Below are positions 51,531 to 60,675 of a DNA stretch of 64,000 bases, one piece after another; within the stretch, counting starts at the first letter, position 1; each line of letters opens with the position of its first letter. The notes under the pieces were generated by a model. The model did no database searches. It was given only the letters and a program-made list of their open reading frames with translations, and had not been told where the DNA came from. The stretch covers positions 1 to 64,000 of the forward strand of contig CANDOC010000005.1 of NCBI GenBank assembly GCA_947387575.1, in the 5' to 3' direction. The position numbers and the translations under genes are program-made. The stretch is from Spongorhabdus nitratireducens. GTDB taxonomy: Bacteria > Pseudomonadota > Gammaproteobacteria > Pseudomonadales > Endozoicomonadaceae.

Positions 51531-53096
51531 CTATCTGTTGATATGGTCAAGTTCATTCATTCGTTGTTTTAACTGACGCACTGTCTCACCTAGCTGACTG
51601 ACAGTATTACGAACAGTGTCCAGATTGGGGGCATCCTCTGGTGCCTTGCCTGCTTCTATATCAGCTAATAACTGCTCTTGAGCTGCCAGCTGGCTGAAAG
51701 CCTGCAGGTGTTGGGACTGAAGGTCTGCGTAAGAGGCGCTCTGTATATTTTGGGCTTGCTGAAAAAAAGGGTGGTTTAAAACCTCGATTGCGGTGGGGCG
51801 CTTCATCGGGTCCTCATCAACCATCTGCCGGATCAGGCTTTTGGCTTCAGGGTTTAGCCTGGGGTCATCCTGAATAAACTGAAGTAGCTGAACGTGGGCT
51901 GAGGGGTTGTAAACGATTTCATGCTTTTGCCCGCGAAGATAATGGTCAATCCGCTCGCCGGTCAGCAGCTCAAGTAAAACCATACCGGCAGACCAGATAT
52001 CCACTTTGGTGCCGTAAGGTTGTTTGGCCATGACTTCGGGAGCCATCCAGAGCCGGCTGCCAGCCCTGTCTGAGCTGATGGCAGCATTATCAGGATCTTC
52101 TCCCGGCTGCGGTCTGTTTTGTGTGGCAAGACCAAAGTCTGCGAGGCTGACCTTTCCCTTGTGATTAATCAAAATATTATCGGGCTTCAGGTCCCGGTGG
52201 ATCTTGTGCTCTGCATGCAGATCAACCAGGTGAGACATCAGCTGTAAAACAACATTTCGTGTCAGATTCAGTGGCAGGCCTATGTTCTCCTCCCTGCTTG
52301 CACTGAATTTGGATCTTTTCCAGTACTTTCTCTCGGCAGTCGTCATATTGAACATATCGGGTTTGGCGGGCATCCAGCTTTGCATTAATTTTGAAAGAGA
52401 TGCGCCGCCATATTCCATTATCATGCGATGTTCCTGATACTGCTTCCCGTCATCACCTGTTTTGGGTTTACTCATTTTTTCTTCGTATATTTCAGGGGCT
52501 GACGGTGACTCCCGTTGCAGGCGGACTTCGCTATTAATCTCCCTTGTCCGGTGAGCATTATTTGCCGGTATTTTCTGGGTTTTCTCAACGTAGACTTTAT
52601 CCAGTGGCTTTTCAGGCTCTTTCCCTCGTTTGTTGGTTACCAGAGAGACACTGCCAAAAGAACCTTTTCCCAGCATCTCACCCTTTCGGTGTTTCTTGAG
52701 TGTAGGAGGACTTTTCACCAGGCCCTGATACTCAGGTAAAACACCCCGGGCTTGTTCTTCTTTGCGCAGGCTGGGCATCTTGCTTTCTGGTGCTACCTTG
52801 CGCCCACGGAATAATCGCCAGAGTGCGCTGAACATGGATTTGATCCGGCGTCCAATCAGTGACCGGTTGGTTTTATTCAGGCTGAGCTTTTGCCATGTTT
52901 TTTTCAGGAAGCCCCGGACACCGGTAGATGTACTGGTTTTGCGACCAAAAGCCTGAGCGCTTTCGGATGAGGTATTGCCGGTCGCAGGGGGCTGAGGGTT
53001 AAGCCCTGCATTGGGGGTTACAGACGGGTTAGATGGAATCTTGTTGCCAGGCATATCCATTGCCGACTCTGAAAGTACTCCCGTTATTATCGGCAT
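51531..53096 (-). CDS. Hanks-type (eukaryote-like) serine/threonine protein kinase
   Basis: The frame is open from 53246, but that part overlaps the nhaC-like gene on the same strand; ATG 53096 (MPIITGVL, 521 residues) or ATG 53060 is more likely. An N-terminal Pro/Ser/Thr-rich and then basic region (about 1-125) lacks a membrane helix. The kinase domain has the glycine loop LGKGSFGSV (about 140), a lysine in KVYVEK, the catalytic loop HRDLKPDNIL (about 299), DFGLA, and APEV with WSAGMVLLELLTGE. All catalytic residues are present. The C-terminal 80 residues are a Gln-rich coiled coil. No PASTA domain or phosphatase partner is near. It could be an effector or a cytosolic regulator. Confidence 0.87.
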   Translation of the reverse strand: MPIITGVLSESAMDMPGNKIPSNPSVTPNAGLNPQPPATGNTSSESAQAFGRKTSTSTGVRGFLKKTWQKLSLNKTNRSLIGRRIKSMFSALWRLFRGRKVAPESKMPSLRKEEQARGVLPEYQGLVKSPPTLKKHRKGEMLGKGSFGSVSLVTNKRGKEPEKPLDKVYVEKTQKIPANNAHRTREINSEVRLQRESPSAPEIYEEKMSKPKTGDDGKQYQEHRMIMEYGGASLSKLMQSWMPAKPDMFNMTTAERKYWKRSKFSASREENIGLPLNLTRNVVLQLMSHLVDLHAEHKIHRDLKPDNILINHKGKVSLADFGLATQNRPQPGEDPDNAAISSDRAGSRLWMAPEVMAKQPYGTKVDIWSAGMVLLELLTGERIDHYLRGQKHEIVYNPSAHVQLLQFIQDDPRLNPEAKSLIRQMVDEDPMKRPTAIEVLNHPFFQQAQNIQSASYADLQSQHLQAFSQLAAQEQLLADIEAGKAPEDAPNLDTVRNTVSQLGETVRQLKQRMNELDHINR

Positions 53097-53140
53097 CTGA
53101 CGGGGATGTTGAAGCCCGACAGCTCTTGAAGCCCCTGGCT

Positions 53141-54547
53141 TCAGGGGCTCTTGAGTGAAAAGCGCTGCATAAGAGCCGGTGCAATGCCCAGGTGCTGCAG
53201 CCAGGCAAATATTAATGTCAGACCGATGCAGACCCAGGACAGCCACATATAGGGCAGATACATCATTGTGGGGACACCGAGAACAGCCGTCATAAAGATG
53301 CCGTTATCACTCCAGGGCACCATACCGGAGGTCAGGGTGCCACCAAACTCGGTATTGCGGGACAGCAGCCGGCGATCGGCATTGATTCGATCATAACTGC
53401 CAATAAGCAGTCGAGGGGTAAGAATGAGCGAAACATACATGGCGCTGCCAAACAGATTGCCCAAAAAACCGGTTAGCAGAGTGGTCGATGTTAATCCGGC
53501 CTCACTTTGCGTCATACGCTGTAGATAGTTGGCTATAACGGTTACGACCCCAATGCTTTCCAGCAAACTGCCAAAACCCAGCCCCAGCACAATCACAACT
53601 AATGATCCCAGCATTCTTTCCATGCCGCCTTTTTCCAGCAGGTCAGCTATCAGAGGAAACTGCAGATGGTCGGGTGTTATAGGATTCCAGGCTGCCTGAA
53701 CCGCATGGGAGGGATCCAGGTGTTGCTGCCAGATGCCCCACAGAATGCCGAGAAAAGCCCCGAGAGCCATAACCGGTAGTGCCGGATTACGACGGGCCAG
53801 TAAAACAACGACGGGAATAATAGGAATAAGGGTGGCAGGCGTCAGATTAAAATAGCTCTCCAGCTCAGCTCGAATAGAGACAATACGCTCTGAGTTCAAT
53901 TCATTGTTGTATTCAAACCCGACTACAGCAAAAATCAGCAGGGTTATGGCCATACTGATCAGGCTGATCGGTAGCATGCCCCTGATATGACTGACAATTT
54001 CAACTCCGGACATAGATGAAGCTAACAGTACGCTGTCTGAAAGTGGAGAGAGTTTATCTCCAAAATAGATGCCGGAAAGTACGGCTCCGGCACAAAGAGG
54101 TGCCGGTATATTCAGACCTTCTCCCATACTCATCACTGCAATCCCGGCTGTACCGGCTGCGCCCCAGGAAGTACCGGTAACCAGTGCCATGGCAGCACAA
54201 AGTAATACCGACATAGGCAGGAACAGTGAAGGATCAAGAATATCCAGCCCGTAATAGATAATGGCGGGTACAACTCCCCCGGTCAGCCAGCTGCCGGTCA
54301 GGGCGCCGACAGCAAGTAGGATAAATACGGCCCCCAACCCGCGGGAGATACCATTCATAGCAGCACTTTCAAGATGCTGATAAGTGTGACCCAGATGGAG
54401 TCCCAGTAGAACAACAGGGCACCAGCCAATAAACAGAGCCAGTTGAATAGGCAGATCAAGCAAGCTGGTGAAAGAAAAAGTCAGGGACAGAAACAGTGCC
54501 AGCAGCAGGATGATTTGAAATGAAGAAGGTAACTTCGTTTGCGGCAT
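53141..54547 (-). CDS. Na+/H+ antiporter, NhaC family
   Basis: 468 residues, about 11-12 membrane helices. The NhaC core is visible: LVTGTSWGAAGTAGIAVM, then GAVLSGIYFGDKLSPLSDSVLLAS split at about 155-180, and LTSGMVPWSDNGIFM near the end. It exchanges Na+ for H+ across the inner membrane, fitting a marine organism. Related NhaC-type proteins can exchange malate/lactate, so the substrate pair is not certain. The kinase gene follows on the same strand. Confidence 0.88.
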   Translation of the reverse strand: MPQTKLPSSFQIILLLALFLSLTFSFTSLLDLPIQLALFIGWCPVVLLGLHLGHTYQHLESAAMNGISRGLGAVFILLAVGALTGSWLTGGVVPAIIYYGLDILDPSLFLPMSVLLCAAMALVTGTSWGAAGTAGIAVMSMGEGLNIPAPLCAGAVLSGIYFGDKLSPLSDSVLLASSMSGVEIVSHIRGMLPISLISMAITLLIFAVVGFEYNNELNSERIVSIRAELESYFNLTPATLIPIIPVVVLLARRNPALPVMALGAFLGILWGIWQQHLDPSHAVQAAWNPITPDHLQFPLIADLLEKGGMERMLGSLVVIVLGLGFGSLLESIGVVTVIANYLQRMTQSEAGLTSTTLLTGFLGNLFGSAMYVSLILTPRLLIGSYDRINADRRLLSRNTEFGGTLTSGMVPWSDNGIFMTAVLGVPTMMYLPYMWLSWVCIGLTLIFAWLQHLGIAPALMQRFSLKSP

Positions 54548-54882
54548 ACCTTGTCTGTTATCAGTTAAAACTTTATTTCTAGGCTAAATGACGCTTTTGT
54601 CCAGTTAGAGCCAGCATTTTTTACTTGTTTAAACATAAAACCGGAAAAGTTAGCCTGTTTTGTGAGATCTTGTGATTAAGTACCCAAGCACTTACGGGAA
54701 CATGTTGAACGATGACGTTGTGCTGTTAACAGGTAAAGCTGAAACAGGCGGATTTGAAATAGTCAGGTGTGAAATAGTCAGATTCCGATACCAGGCATTG
54801 GATAATGCTTGTTTTGGTTCAGGCTGACTCTCTTTATAATGAGAATGAATATCAATAACTTATAAGTATTTGTTACCGGGAG
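54548..54882 (+). promoter_or_regulatory. 335-bp control region of the ABC exporter
   Basis: No gene is seen. It contains a direct repeat GAAATAGTCAG (54756-54766 and 54771-54781), a perfect -10 hexamer TATAAT (54835-54840) with a poor -35, and a Fur-like box. The promoter-proximal half of the region drives the exporter at 54883; the other half is upstream of the divergent nhaC-like gene. Confidence 0.5.
54840..54854. promoter_or_regulatory. Fur box in front of the ABC exporter
   Basis: TGAGAATGAATATCA matches 12 of 14 informative positions of the 7-1-7 Fur consensus. It starts on the last base of the TATAAT -10 hexamer and covers the predicted transcription start, a classical repressing position. 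Confidence 0.6.
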
Positions 54883-56715
54883 ATGTTTTTGACGGACCAA
54901 CAACAAGGAGGCGAGGCTGTAGCAGGCTTGCCCGAAAATACGCGAACTTATAACTGGGGAAATATCTGGCGCATTGCACTGGAGCACAAGCGGGAACTGG
55001 TGATTGCCAACCTGATTGCTGTCATGGCAACACTGGCCAGTGTGCCAACGCCCTTGCTGATGCCGCTGCTGGTGGATGAGATTCTGCTGAATGATCCGGG
55101 TACTGCGCTGGAAGTGCTGAAGGCTGTTATTCCGGATGACCTTGAGACAGAAGTCGTTTTTATTATGTCGATTTTGGCCATCACTATTGTGCTGCGTCTT
55201 ATGGCACTGGCTTTTAATGTCTGGCAGTCCCGGCAATTTACCTTTATTTCCAAAGAAGTCATCTTCCGCATCCGTAAGAGCCTGATTAACAAACTCGGGC
55301 ATAGTGCACTGGCTGAATATGAGATGACGGGTAGTGGAGGTGTAGCTTCACGCTTTGTTACTGACCTGGATACCATCGATCGCTTTATCGGCTCTACTGT
55401 CAGTCGGCTGCTGGTTGCTTCGCTGACATTAATTTGTACGGCATGTGTTTTGTTCTGGCTCCATTGGCAGCTGGCTCTGGTTATTATGCTGTTCAATCCC
55501 ATTGTGATTTATTTTACGACGGTGATGGGGCGTAAGGTTAAAGATCTGAAGCGTGACCAGAACAAGGCTTATGAAATTTTTCAGTCTGCTTTGACAGAAA
55601 CCCTGGATGGTATTCAGCAACTGCGAACAGCCAACAGAGAACAGCATTACCTTTCTCGCCTGTTGCAGCATGCCCGGCATGTGCGTGATCACTCATCAGC
55701 ATTTGAATGGAAAACTGATGCTGCCAACCGGATGAGTTTTCTGATCTTTATGCTGGGTATTGATCTGTTCCGGGCAGGCGCCATGATGACGGTACTATTG
55801 TCGGACCTGACGGTAGGGCAGATGATGGCCGTATTTGGTTATCTCTGGTTTATGATGGGGCCGGTGCAGGAACTGCTGAGCATGCAGTATGGCTACTATG
55901 CGTCCCGGGCAGCGTTAAAGCGCGTCAACAGTCTGCTTTCGATGAAAGAAGAGCCGCAGTGGGCCTGTGAGCAGGACCCTTTTGCTGAACACACGACTGC
56001 AGATGTTGATCTTGAAAATGTCCACTTCAGCTATGGTGATAAAAAGGTCCTGAAAGGTGTCAGCCTGCATATCAAGGCCGGAGAAAAGGTGGCACTGGTG
56101 GGTGCCAGTGGTGGAGGCAAGTCGACACTGGTCAAGGTCTTGCTGGGGCTTTATCAGGCTGATCAGGGGCGTATCGCCTTTAATAATGTACCGCTGGAAA
56201 AAGCCGGCCTGGATTGTATTCGGGAAAATGTAGCGACAGTACTGCAACATCCAGCCTTGTTTAACTCCACTGTAAGGGAAAACCTGACTCTGGGGCGTGA
56301 TGCTACAGATGAGCAGTTGTGGCAGGCACTGGAAGTAGCCCAGCTACGTCACACCATTGAAGAAATGGATGAAGGTCTGGAGACACTGGTGGGCCGGGAT
56401 GGTGTCAGATTATCTGGAGGTCAACGTCAGCGACTGGCCATTGCCCGAATGGTGATTGCCAATCCTAAAGTGGTGATTCTTGATGAAGCGACATCTGCAC
56501 TGGATGCCGCAACCGAATATATGGTGTTGCAGGGACTGGAATCATTCCTGGCAGAACGCACCACCCTGATTATCGCTCACCGTTTGAGTGCAGTACGCCG
56601 TGCTGACCGGGCCTATGTTTTTGAAAACGGCATGATCAGTGAACAGGGAGAGCATGAAGAACTGATTCAGCAGGATGGCCTTTATGCCCGGCTTTATGGG
56701 GCACTGCAGTCGTAA
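54883..56715 (+). CDS. ABC exporter with fused membrane and ATPase domains
   Basis: 610 residues, half-transporter that should act as a dimer. Six-helix membrane domain (about 35-340), then the ATPase: Walker A VGASGGGKST (about 404-413), signature LSGGQRQRLAIARM (about 508-521), Walker B VVILDEATSALD and H-loop IIAHRLS. Architecture is that of MsbA/YbtP-like exporters. CGGGAG abuts the ATG. The Fur box at its promoter suggests an iron-linked substrate such as a siderophore, but no siderophore gene is in the window. Confidence 0.9.
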   Translation: MFLTDQQQGGEAVAGLPENTRTYNWGNIWRIALEHKRELVIANLIAVMATLASVPTPLLMPLLVDEILLNDPGTALEVLKAVIPDDLETEVVFIMSILAITIVLRLMALAFNVWQSRQFTFISKEVIFRIRKSLINKLGHSALAEYEMTGSGGVASRFVTDLDTIDRFIGSTVSRLLVASLTLICTACVLFWLHWQLALVIMLFNPIVIYFTTVMGRKVKDLKRDQNKAYEIFQSALTETLDGIQQLRTANREQHYLSRLLQHARHVRDHSSAFEWKTDAANRMSFLIFMLGIDLFRAGAMMTVLLSDLTVGQMMAVFGYLWFMMGPVQELLSMQYGYYASRAALKRVNSLLSMKEEPQWACEQDPFAEHTTADVDLENVHFSYGDKKVLKGVSLHIKAGEKVALVGASGGGKSTLVKVLLGLYQADQGRIAFNNVPLEKAGLDCIRENVATVLQHPALFNSTVRENLTLGRDATDEQLWQALEVAQLRHTIEEMDEGLETLVGRDGVRLSGGQRQRLAIARMVIANPKVVILDEATSALDAATEYMVLQGLESFLAERTTLIIAHRLSAVRRADRAYVFENGMISEQGEHEELIQQDGLYARLYGALQS

Positions 56716-56743
56716 AAGGATTTTGCAGTAAAAGTCAGTGCGT

Positions 56744-57427
56744 CTACTGAGGCTCTGTTCTGATATCTCTGTTGAACTCAAGGGTAGGGCAGGTAAGGTC
56801 ATTGTTGTTAATGACAATATCAGCCCTTTCCCTTGGATCACATTGCTCAAAGTAAAGCTGCTGACCGGGAATATAACGCTGCAGATAGCGCTTTTTCAGG
56901 AGTTGAATGTCATCGGCCTGCTCCTGGTTACGCGCTATAGCGCGGGGTAACGAGTAGCTGAAGTCGACATCAACAAAAATAACCAGATCCCAGTAGTTTT
57001 TAATCTCCGGAACCTGCAAAAAGATACCGTCAAACAGCAGAATACTATTTTCTGCGGCCATTAAAGTGTCAGAGCATACGACCTCATCTTTGTAATGATC
57101 AAAAGCTTTAAGCTGGTACTGACGACTGCCGTCAGGTGACAGCGGTTCCAAAATGCATTGGGTCAGGGCTTCATAGTTGAAAGAATCTTCCAGGTAGCCT
57201 TTGGCAGATAAATCACCTTGACGATAACGTATGGCTCTGGGCTGATGAAAATAATCAATAGAAGAACGTATCACCGGTCGACGTTGGATCAGGCTTGCAA
57301 GCTTGTCTGCCAGCCAGGTTTTTCCTGAAGCATCGACACCATCGATAGCAACTCTCAAAGGTGTTTTAGCTGGGTGGTTTGAAATGATGTGTGCCAGTGA
57401 ATCATAGCTGTCGGAATTTGTATTCAC
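56744..57427 (-). CDS. uridine kinase-like P-loop protein
   Basis: 227 residues. P-loop VAIDGVDASGKTWLADKL (about 26-43), SIDYFHQPR after it (substrate Asp), and LLFDGIFLQVPEI equivalent to Walker B of the uridine/phosphoribulokinase family; YIPGQQLYF near the end. It probably phosphorylates a nucleoside or related small molecule. It converges on the ABC exporter and follows the fucose operon after 89 nt on the same strand, so cotranscription is possible. Confidence 0.78.
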   Translation of the reverse strand: MNTNSDSYDSLAHIISNHPAKTPLRVAIDGVDASGKTWLADKLASLIQRRPVIRSSIDYFHQPRAIRYRQGDLSAKGYLEDSFNYEALTQCILEPLSPDGSRQYQLKAFDHYKDEVVCSDTLMAAENSILLFDGIFLQVPEIKNYWDLVIFVDVDFSYSLPRAIARNQEQADDIQLLKKRYLQRYIPGQQLYFEQCDPRERADIVINNNDLTCPTLEFNRDIRTEPQ

Positions 57428-57516
57428 GATTAATAAGGTTATCCATTAACGTATTGCTCAGGCTTCGACAATAATCCTGAACAAGTGTTCCTTTCAAGCA
57501 ATGAGTTAAACAGGTG

Positions 57517-58377
57517 TCAAGGTTGCAGCTGATAGACACTACGGGCATTGTCGCCGAATATAGCGGCCTGTTCCTGACTGTTGAAAGCTTCGCAAAACCG
57601 CTGTGCCAGTGCCAGCCACTGATCGTAGCTGGTGACCATATTTAATACCGGCCAGTCACTGCCCCATATCAGACGCTCCGGACCGTAGTATTCAAACAAT
57701 AGATCAATCCAGGGCTGTAATCGTTCAAAACTGCTGTGCTGACCGGCTTCGGTAAGAATGCCCGAGAACTTGCAACAGGCGCTGGTTTCCTGGGCAAGTA
57801 GCTTCATATAACTGGCCCAGGGCTCCATATGGTTGGCTGCAATGGGTGGTTTTGCTGCATGATCAATCACCACTTTTAGATCCGGATACTTTTCTATTCG
57901 CTTTAGCAGCTGAGGAAGATGTTCTGTGCGTACTAATGCATCAAAGACAAGATCACGGGATTCTATTAAAGCAAAGCAGTTATCAAGAGCGGGTTGCAGT
58001 ATCCAGTCTGGGTCCGGAATATCCTGAATCATGGGGCGAATGCCTTTCAGCCAGTGATTCATTTGCAGTTCATCCAGTTGATCTGCTGCATCCTCTCGGG
58101 TCATATCCATCCAGCCGACAACACCCTGAATAAAGTCATAGTGATTGGCCAGCCCCAGCAGAAACCGGGTTTCATCTTCTGTCTGTGCTGCCTGAACAAG
58201 TACCGTTCCTGCAATGCCTTCCATTTTTAGAATATGGCCCAGGTCATCCGGCATATAATCTCTGTAAAGAGGCTTCAGTTCCGGCGTCAGCCAGCCATAA
58301 TCCCCTCTGGGCAGCATCCAGAAATGCTGGTGGGCATCAATCATGTCGGGGTTTTTGTTTATAGTGCCGGATTGCAT
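57517..58377 (-). CDS. L-fuconolactonase-like amidohydrolase
   Basis: 286 residues. The start ATG 58377 is supported by a strong AGGAGG seven bases upstream; the conserved domain begins MIDAHQHFW at residue 12. Amidohydrolase-2 motifs: DAHQHFW, VIDHAAKPP, and LIWGSDWPV near the C-terminus. In COG3618 enzymes these bind the metal and hydrolyse sugar lactones. It overlaps the aldo/keto reductase gene by 19 nt. Neighbours indicate L-fucono-lactone as substrate. Confidence 0.88.
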   Translation of the reverse strand: MQSGTINKNPDMIDAHQHFWMLPRGDYGWLTPELKPLYRDYMPDDLGHILKMEGIAGTVLVQAAQTEDETRFLLGLANHYDFIQGVVGWMDMTREDAADQLDELQMNHWLKGIRPMIQDIPDPDWILQPALDNCFALIESRDLVFDALVRTEHLPQLLKRIEKYPDLKVVIDHAAKPPIAANHMEPWASYMKLLAQETSACCKFSGILTEAGQHSSFERLQPWIDLLFEYYGPERLIWGSDWPVLNMVTSYDQWLALAQRFCEAFNSQEQAAIFGDNARSVYQLQP

Positions 58378-59363
58378 ATCAGTTCCTCCTCATAAAGGGA
58401 CTGCCACAGCGCTTCGGGAATATTCTGGCTCAGCCACTGACAAACCTGGCTAACTTGTTCTGCACTGTGAAAGCCACAAACAACGGATGTTACATCGGGA
58501 TTTCTGAGTGGAAAGTGAAGGGCTGCCTGGGGAAGGGAAATCTTGTACTGCTTACAGACCTTTTCAATACGTTTTACTTTTTCAATAATCTTTGCCGGAG
58601 CCGGTTGATGATGAAAGTAGGCACCTGCTACCGGGCCTGAAGCAAGAATTCCGGATGCAAAAGGACCAGCGATAAAAACAGCTCGTTGTTCTTTTCCGCA
58701 ACGTTCAATAAAAGCGTTGGCTGGCTGTTCCAGTAGCGTATAACTACCCTGCAACATGAAGCAGTTCAGATCAGCATAATCAAGTGCCCGTTCGCAAACC
58801 CGATGACATTTAACGCCTAACCCAATGGCTTTGACATGACCTTCTTTTCTCAGTCGCATCAGCGCGTCAAAACCGCTGTCTATGGCTTGCTGAAAGTGTG
58901 CTTCAAAACGATCACCGAGAATGATGGGGTCCAGATCGTGCAGCAGCAGTATGTCGAGTTGCTCAAGCCCTAAACGCTGCAAACTGTCTTCGAAGCCTCT
59001 GACAATACCGGATGCGGTAAAGTCAAAGGCTTTGCTGAAAGGCAGGGAGCCGATGAACTTGCTGGCTTTACCGCCTCTTCCTGGAAGTAGCTGCTCTCCG
59101 GTTTTACTGCTGAGAATAAAGGAGTTATAAGGCCTTTGTCGTAAAAAGTCTCCAAGACGCCGTTCACTCAAACCCCGCCCATATTCAGGGGCAGTATCAA
59201 AACTGCGAATACCCAGATCCCAGGCTGTTTGTAAAGTGTTGTGTGCATCAGCATCTGAAATGGCATGATAAAGGCCGCCAATTGAAGCGCCTCCGAAAGT
59301 TATCGGACCGATGCTCAGCGGGAAGCCTGCAGGTGAGCGATTACTTTCAATGATGCCGGGCAT
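58359..59363 (-). CDS. aldo/keto reductase, probable L-fucose dehydrogenase
   Basis: 334 residues, TIM barrel. Motifs: the AKR catalytic Asp/Tyr in RSFDTAPEYGRGLSE (about 51-65), Lys in SSKTG and the His in ILLLHDLDP, plus IGLGVKCHRV. Group resembles D-threo-aldose 1-dehydrogenases, which oxidise L-fucose at C1 to the lactone with NAD(P). Its start touches the stop of the fuconate dehydratase gene. Confidence 0.87.
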   Translation of the reverse strand: MPGIIESNRSPAGFPLSIGPITFGGASIGGLYHAISDADAHNTLQTAWDLGIRSFDTAPEYGRGLSERRLGDFLRQRPYNSFILSSKTGEQLLPGRGGKASKFIGSLPFSKAFDFTASGIVRGFEDSLQRLGLEQLDILLLHDLDPIILGDRFEAHFQQAIDSGFDALMRLRKEGHVKAIGLGVKCHRVCERALDYADLNCFMLQGSYTLLEQPANAFIERCGKEQRAVFIAGPFASGILASGPVAGAYFHHQPAPAKIIEKVKRIEKVCKQYKISLPQAALHFPLRNPDVTSVVCGFHSAEQVSQVCQWLSQNIPEALWQSLYEEELICNPAL

Positions 59364-60673
59364 CAGTTACGGCTCCAGGAATGACCATCAGGCCAGCTAT
59401 GCTCTGAGATGCTTTTGTCGTGTAATTGTGCGCTGTAGCCCGGCAGCTTGGGAAGCCGGTAATGAGCATTCTTGATTCTTACCGGATCAACAAAATGTTC
59501 ATGCAAGTGATCGACATACTCGACGATTTGATTCTGCTGTCCCCCGATGCAGAGCAAGTCGATAGCGGCCAGATGTTGCACATACTCACAAAGCCCGACC
59601 CCTCCGGCATGAGGGCAGACAGGAATATTATGAAATGCCGCAAGTAACAGTACGGCCAGCACTTCATTGACACCACCAAGACGGCAACTGTCGATCTGGC
59701 ATATATCCATAGCGCCGCTTTGCAGAAACTGCTTGAACATAACCCTGTTCTGGCATTGCTCTCCGGTTGCCACCTTCACCGGATGAATGGCTGAGCGTAT
59801 TCGGCAATGGCCAAGAATATCATCCGGGCTGGTGGGTTCTTCGATCCACCAGGGATTAAACTCGGTCAGTGCATCCATCCATTCGATCGCCTGATCGACA
59901 TTCCAGATCTGGTTTGCATCCAGCATTAACTTAACATTGTTGCCCAGTGCATCACGGGCTATTCGGCAGCGACGCATATCATCTTCGAGTGACTGACCGA
60001 CTTTCAGTTTGATATGGCGCCAGCCATCGTTGACCGCCTGCTCACAAAGTTCACGCAGTTTCGGGTCAGAATAACCCAGCCAGCCGGGACTGGTGGTATA
60101 AGCGGGTATGCCGTTTGACTGTAATTGTTGTAGCCGCTGTTCGCGATTGGCTCGTCGTGACTCCAACAGATCAAGTGCGGCTGCGGGTGACAACAGATCA
60201 CTGATATAGCTGAAATCGATACAGCGAATGATCTCTTCGGGCGGCATATCATAAACCAGCTGCCATACCGGTTTATTTTCCTGTCTGGCTTTAAGATCCC
60301 ATAAGGCATTTACCAAAGCAGCTGCAGCCAGATGAATCACACCTTTTTCGGGTCCCAGCCAGCGCAGTTGGTCATCATTAACCAGCTGATGCCAGAACTG
60401 CCCCATATTTGCCCAGATATCTTCCAGTTTTTTCCCGGTGATATGGTGTGATAACGCTTCAGCCGCTGCAGCGCAGATTTCATTGCCACGACCCAGGGTA
60501 AATGTCAGACCATAACCATGCAGGCTGGGCATACTGGTTTCCAGAATGACATACACACAAGAGTAATCCGGTGCCGTATGCATAGCATCCGAGCCACTGA
60601 AAGTTTGCGAGGTTGGAAAACGAATATCGTGAATATGAATATCAGTAATAAGAACTGACGAAGAGTTGGCCAT
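59363..60673 (-). CDS. L-fuconate dehydratase (enolase superfamily)
   Basis: 436 residues, normal for the family. N-terminal capping domain includes FPTSQTFSGSDAMHTAPDYSC (split at about 19-39). Barrel motifs: KLKVG (catalytic Lys, about 222), LDANQIW (metal Asp), IEEPTSPDD, TGEQCQNR and the catalytic His in PHAGGVGL. These residues are specific to L-fuconate dehydratase, which forms 2-keto-3-deoxy-L-fuconate. All catalytic positions are intact. The gene is 2 nt from the upstream hydrolase gene. Confidence 0.93.
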   Translation of the reverse strand: MANSSSVLITDIHIHDIRFPTSQTFSGSDAMHTAPDYSCVYVILETSMPSLHGYGLTFTLGRGNEICAAAAEALSHHITGKKLEDIWANMGQFWHQLVNDDQLRWLGPEKGVIHLAAAALVNALWDLKARQENKPVWQLVYDMPPEEIIRCIDFSYISDLLSPAAALDLLESRRANREQRLQQLQSNGIPAYTTSPGWLGYSDPKLRELCEQAVNDGWRHIKLKVGQSLEDDMRRCRIARDALGNNVKLMLDANQIWNVDQAIEWMDALTEFNPWWIEEPTSPDDILGHCRIRSAIHPVKVATGEQCQNRVMFKQFLQSGAMDICQIDSCRLGGVNEVLAVLLLAAFHNIPVCPHAGGVGLCEYVQHLAAIDLLCIGGQQNQIVEYVDHLHEHFVDPVRIKNAHYRLPKLPGYSAQLHDKSISEHSWPDGHSWSRN

Positions 60674-60675
60674 AT

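Noticed and set aside
53097-53246. N-terminal extension of the Ser/Thr kinase
   Set aside because: It overlaps the end of the same-strand antiporter gene by 106 bp and has no conserved features.
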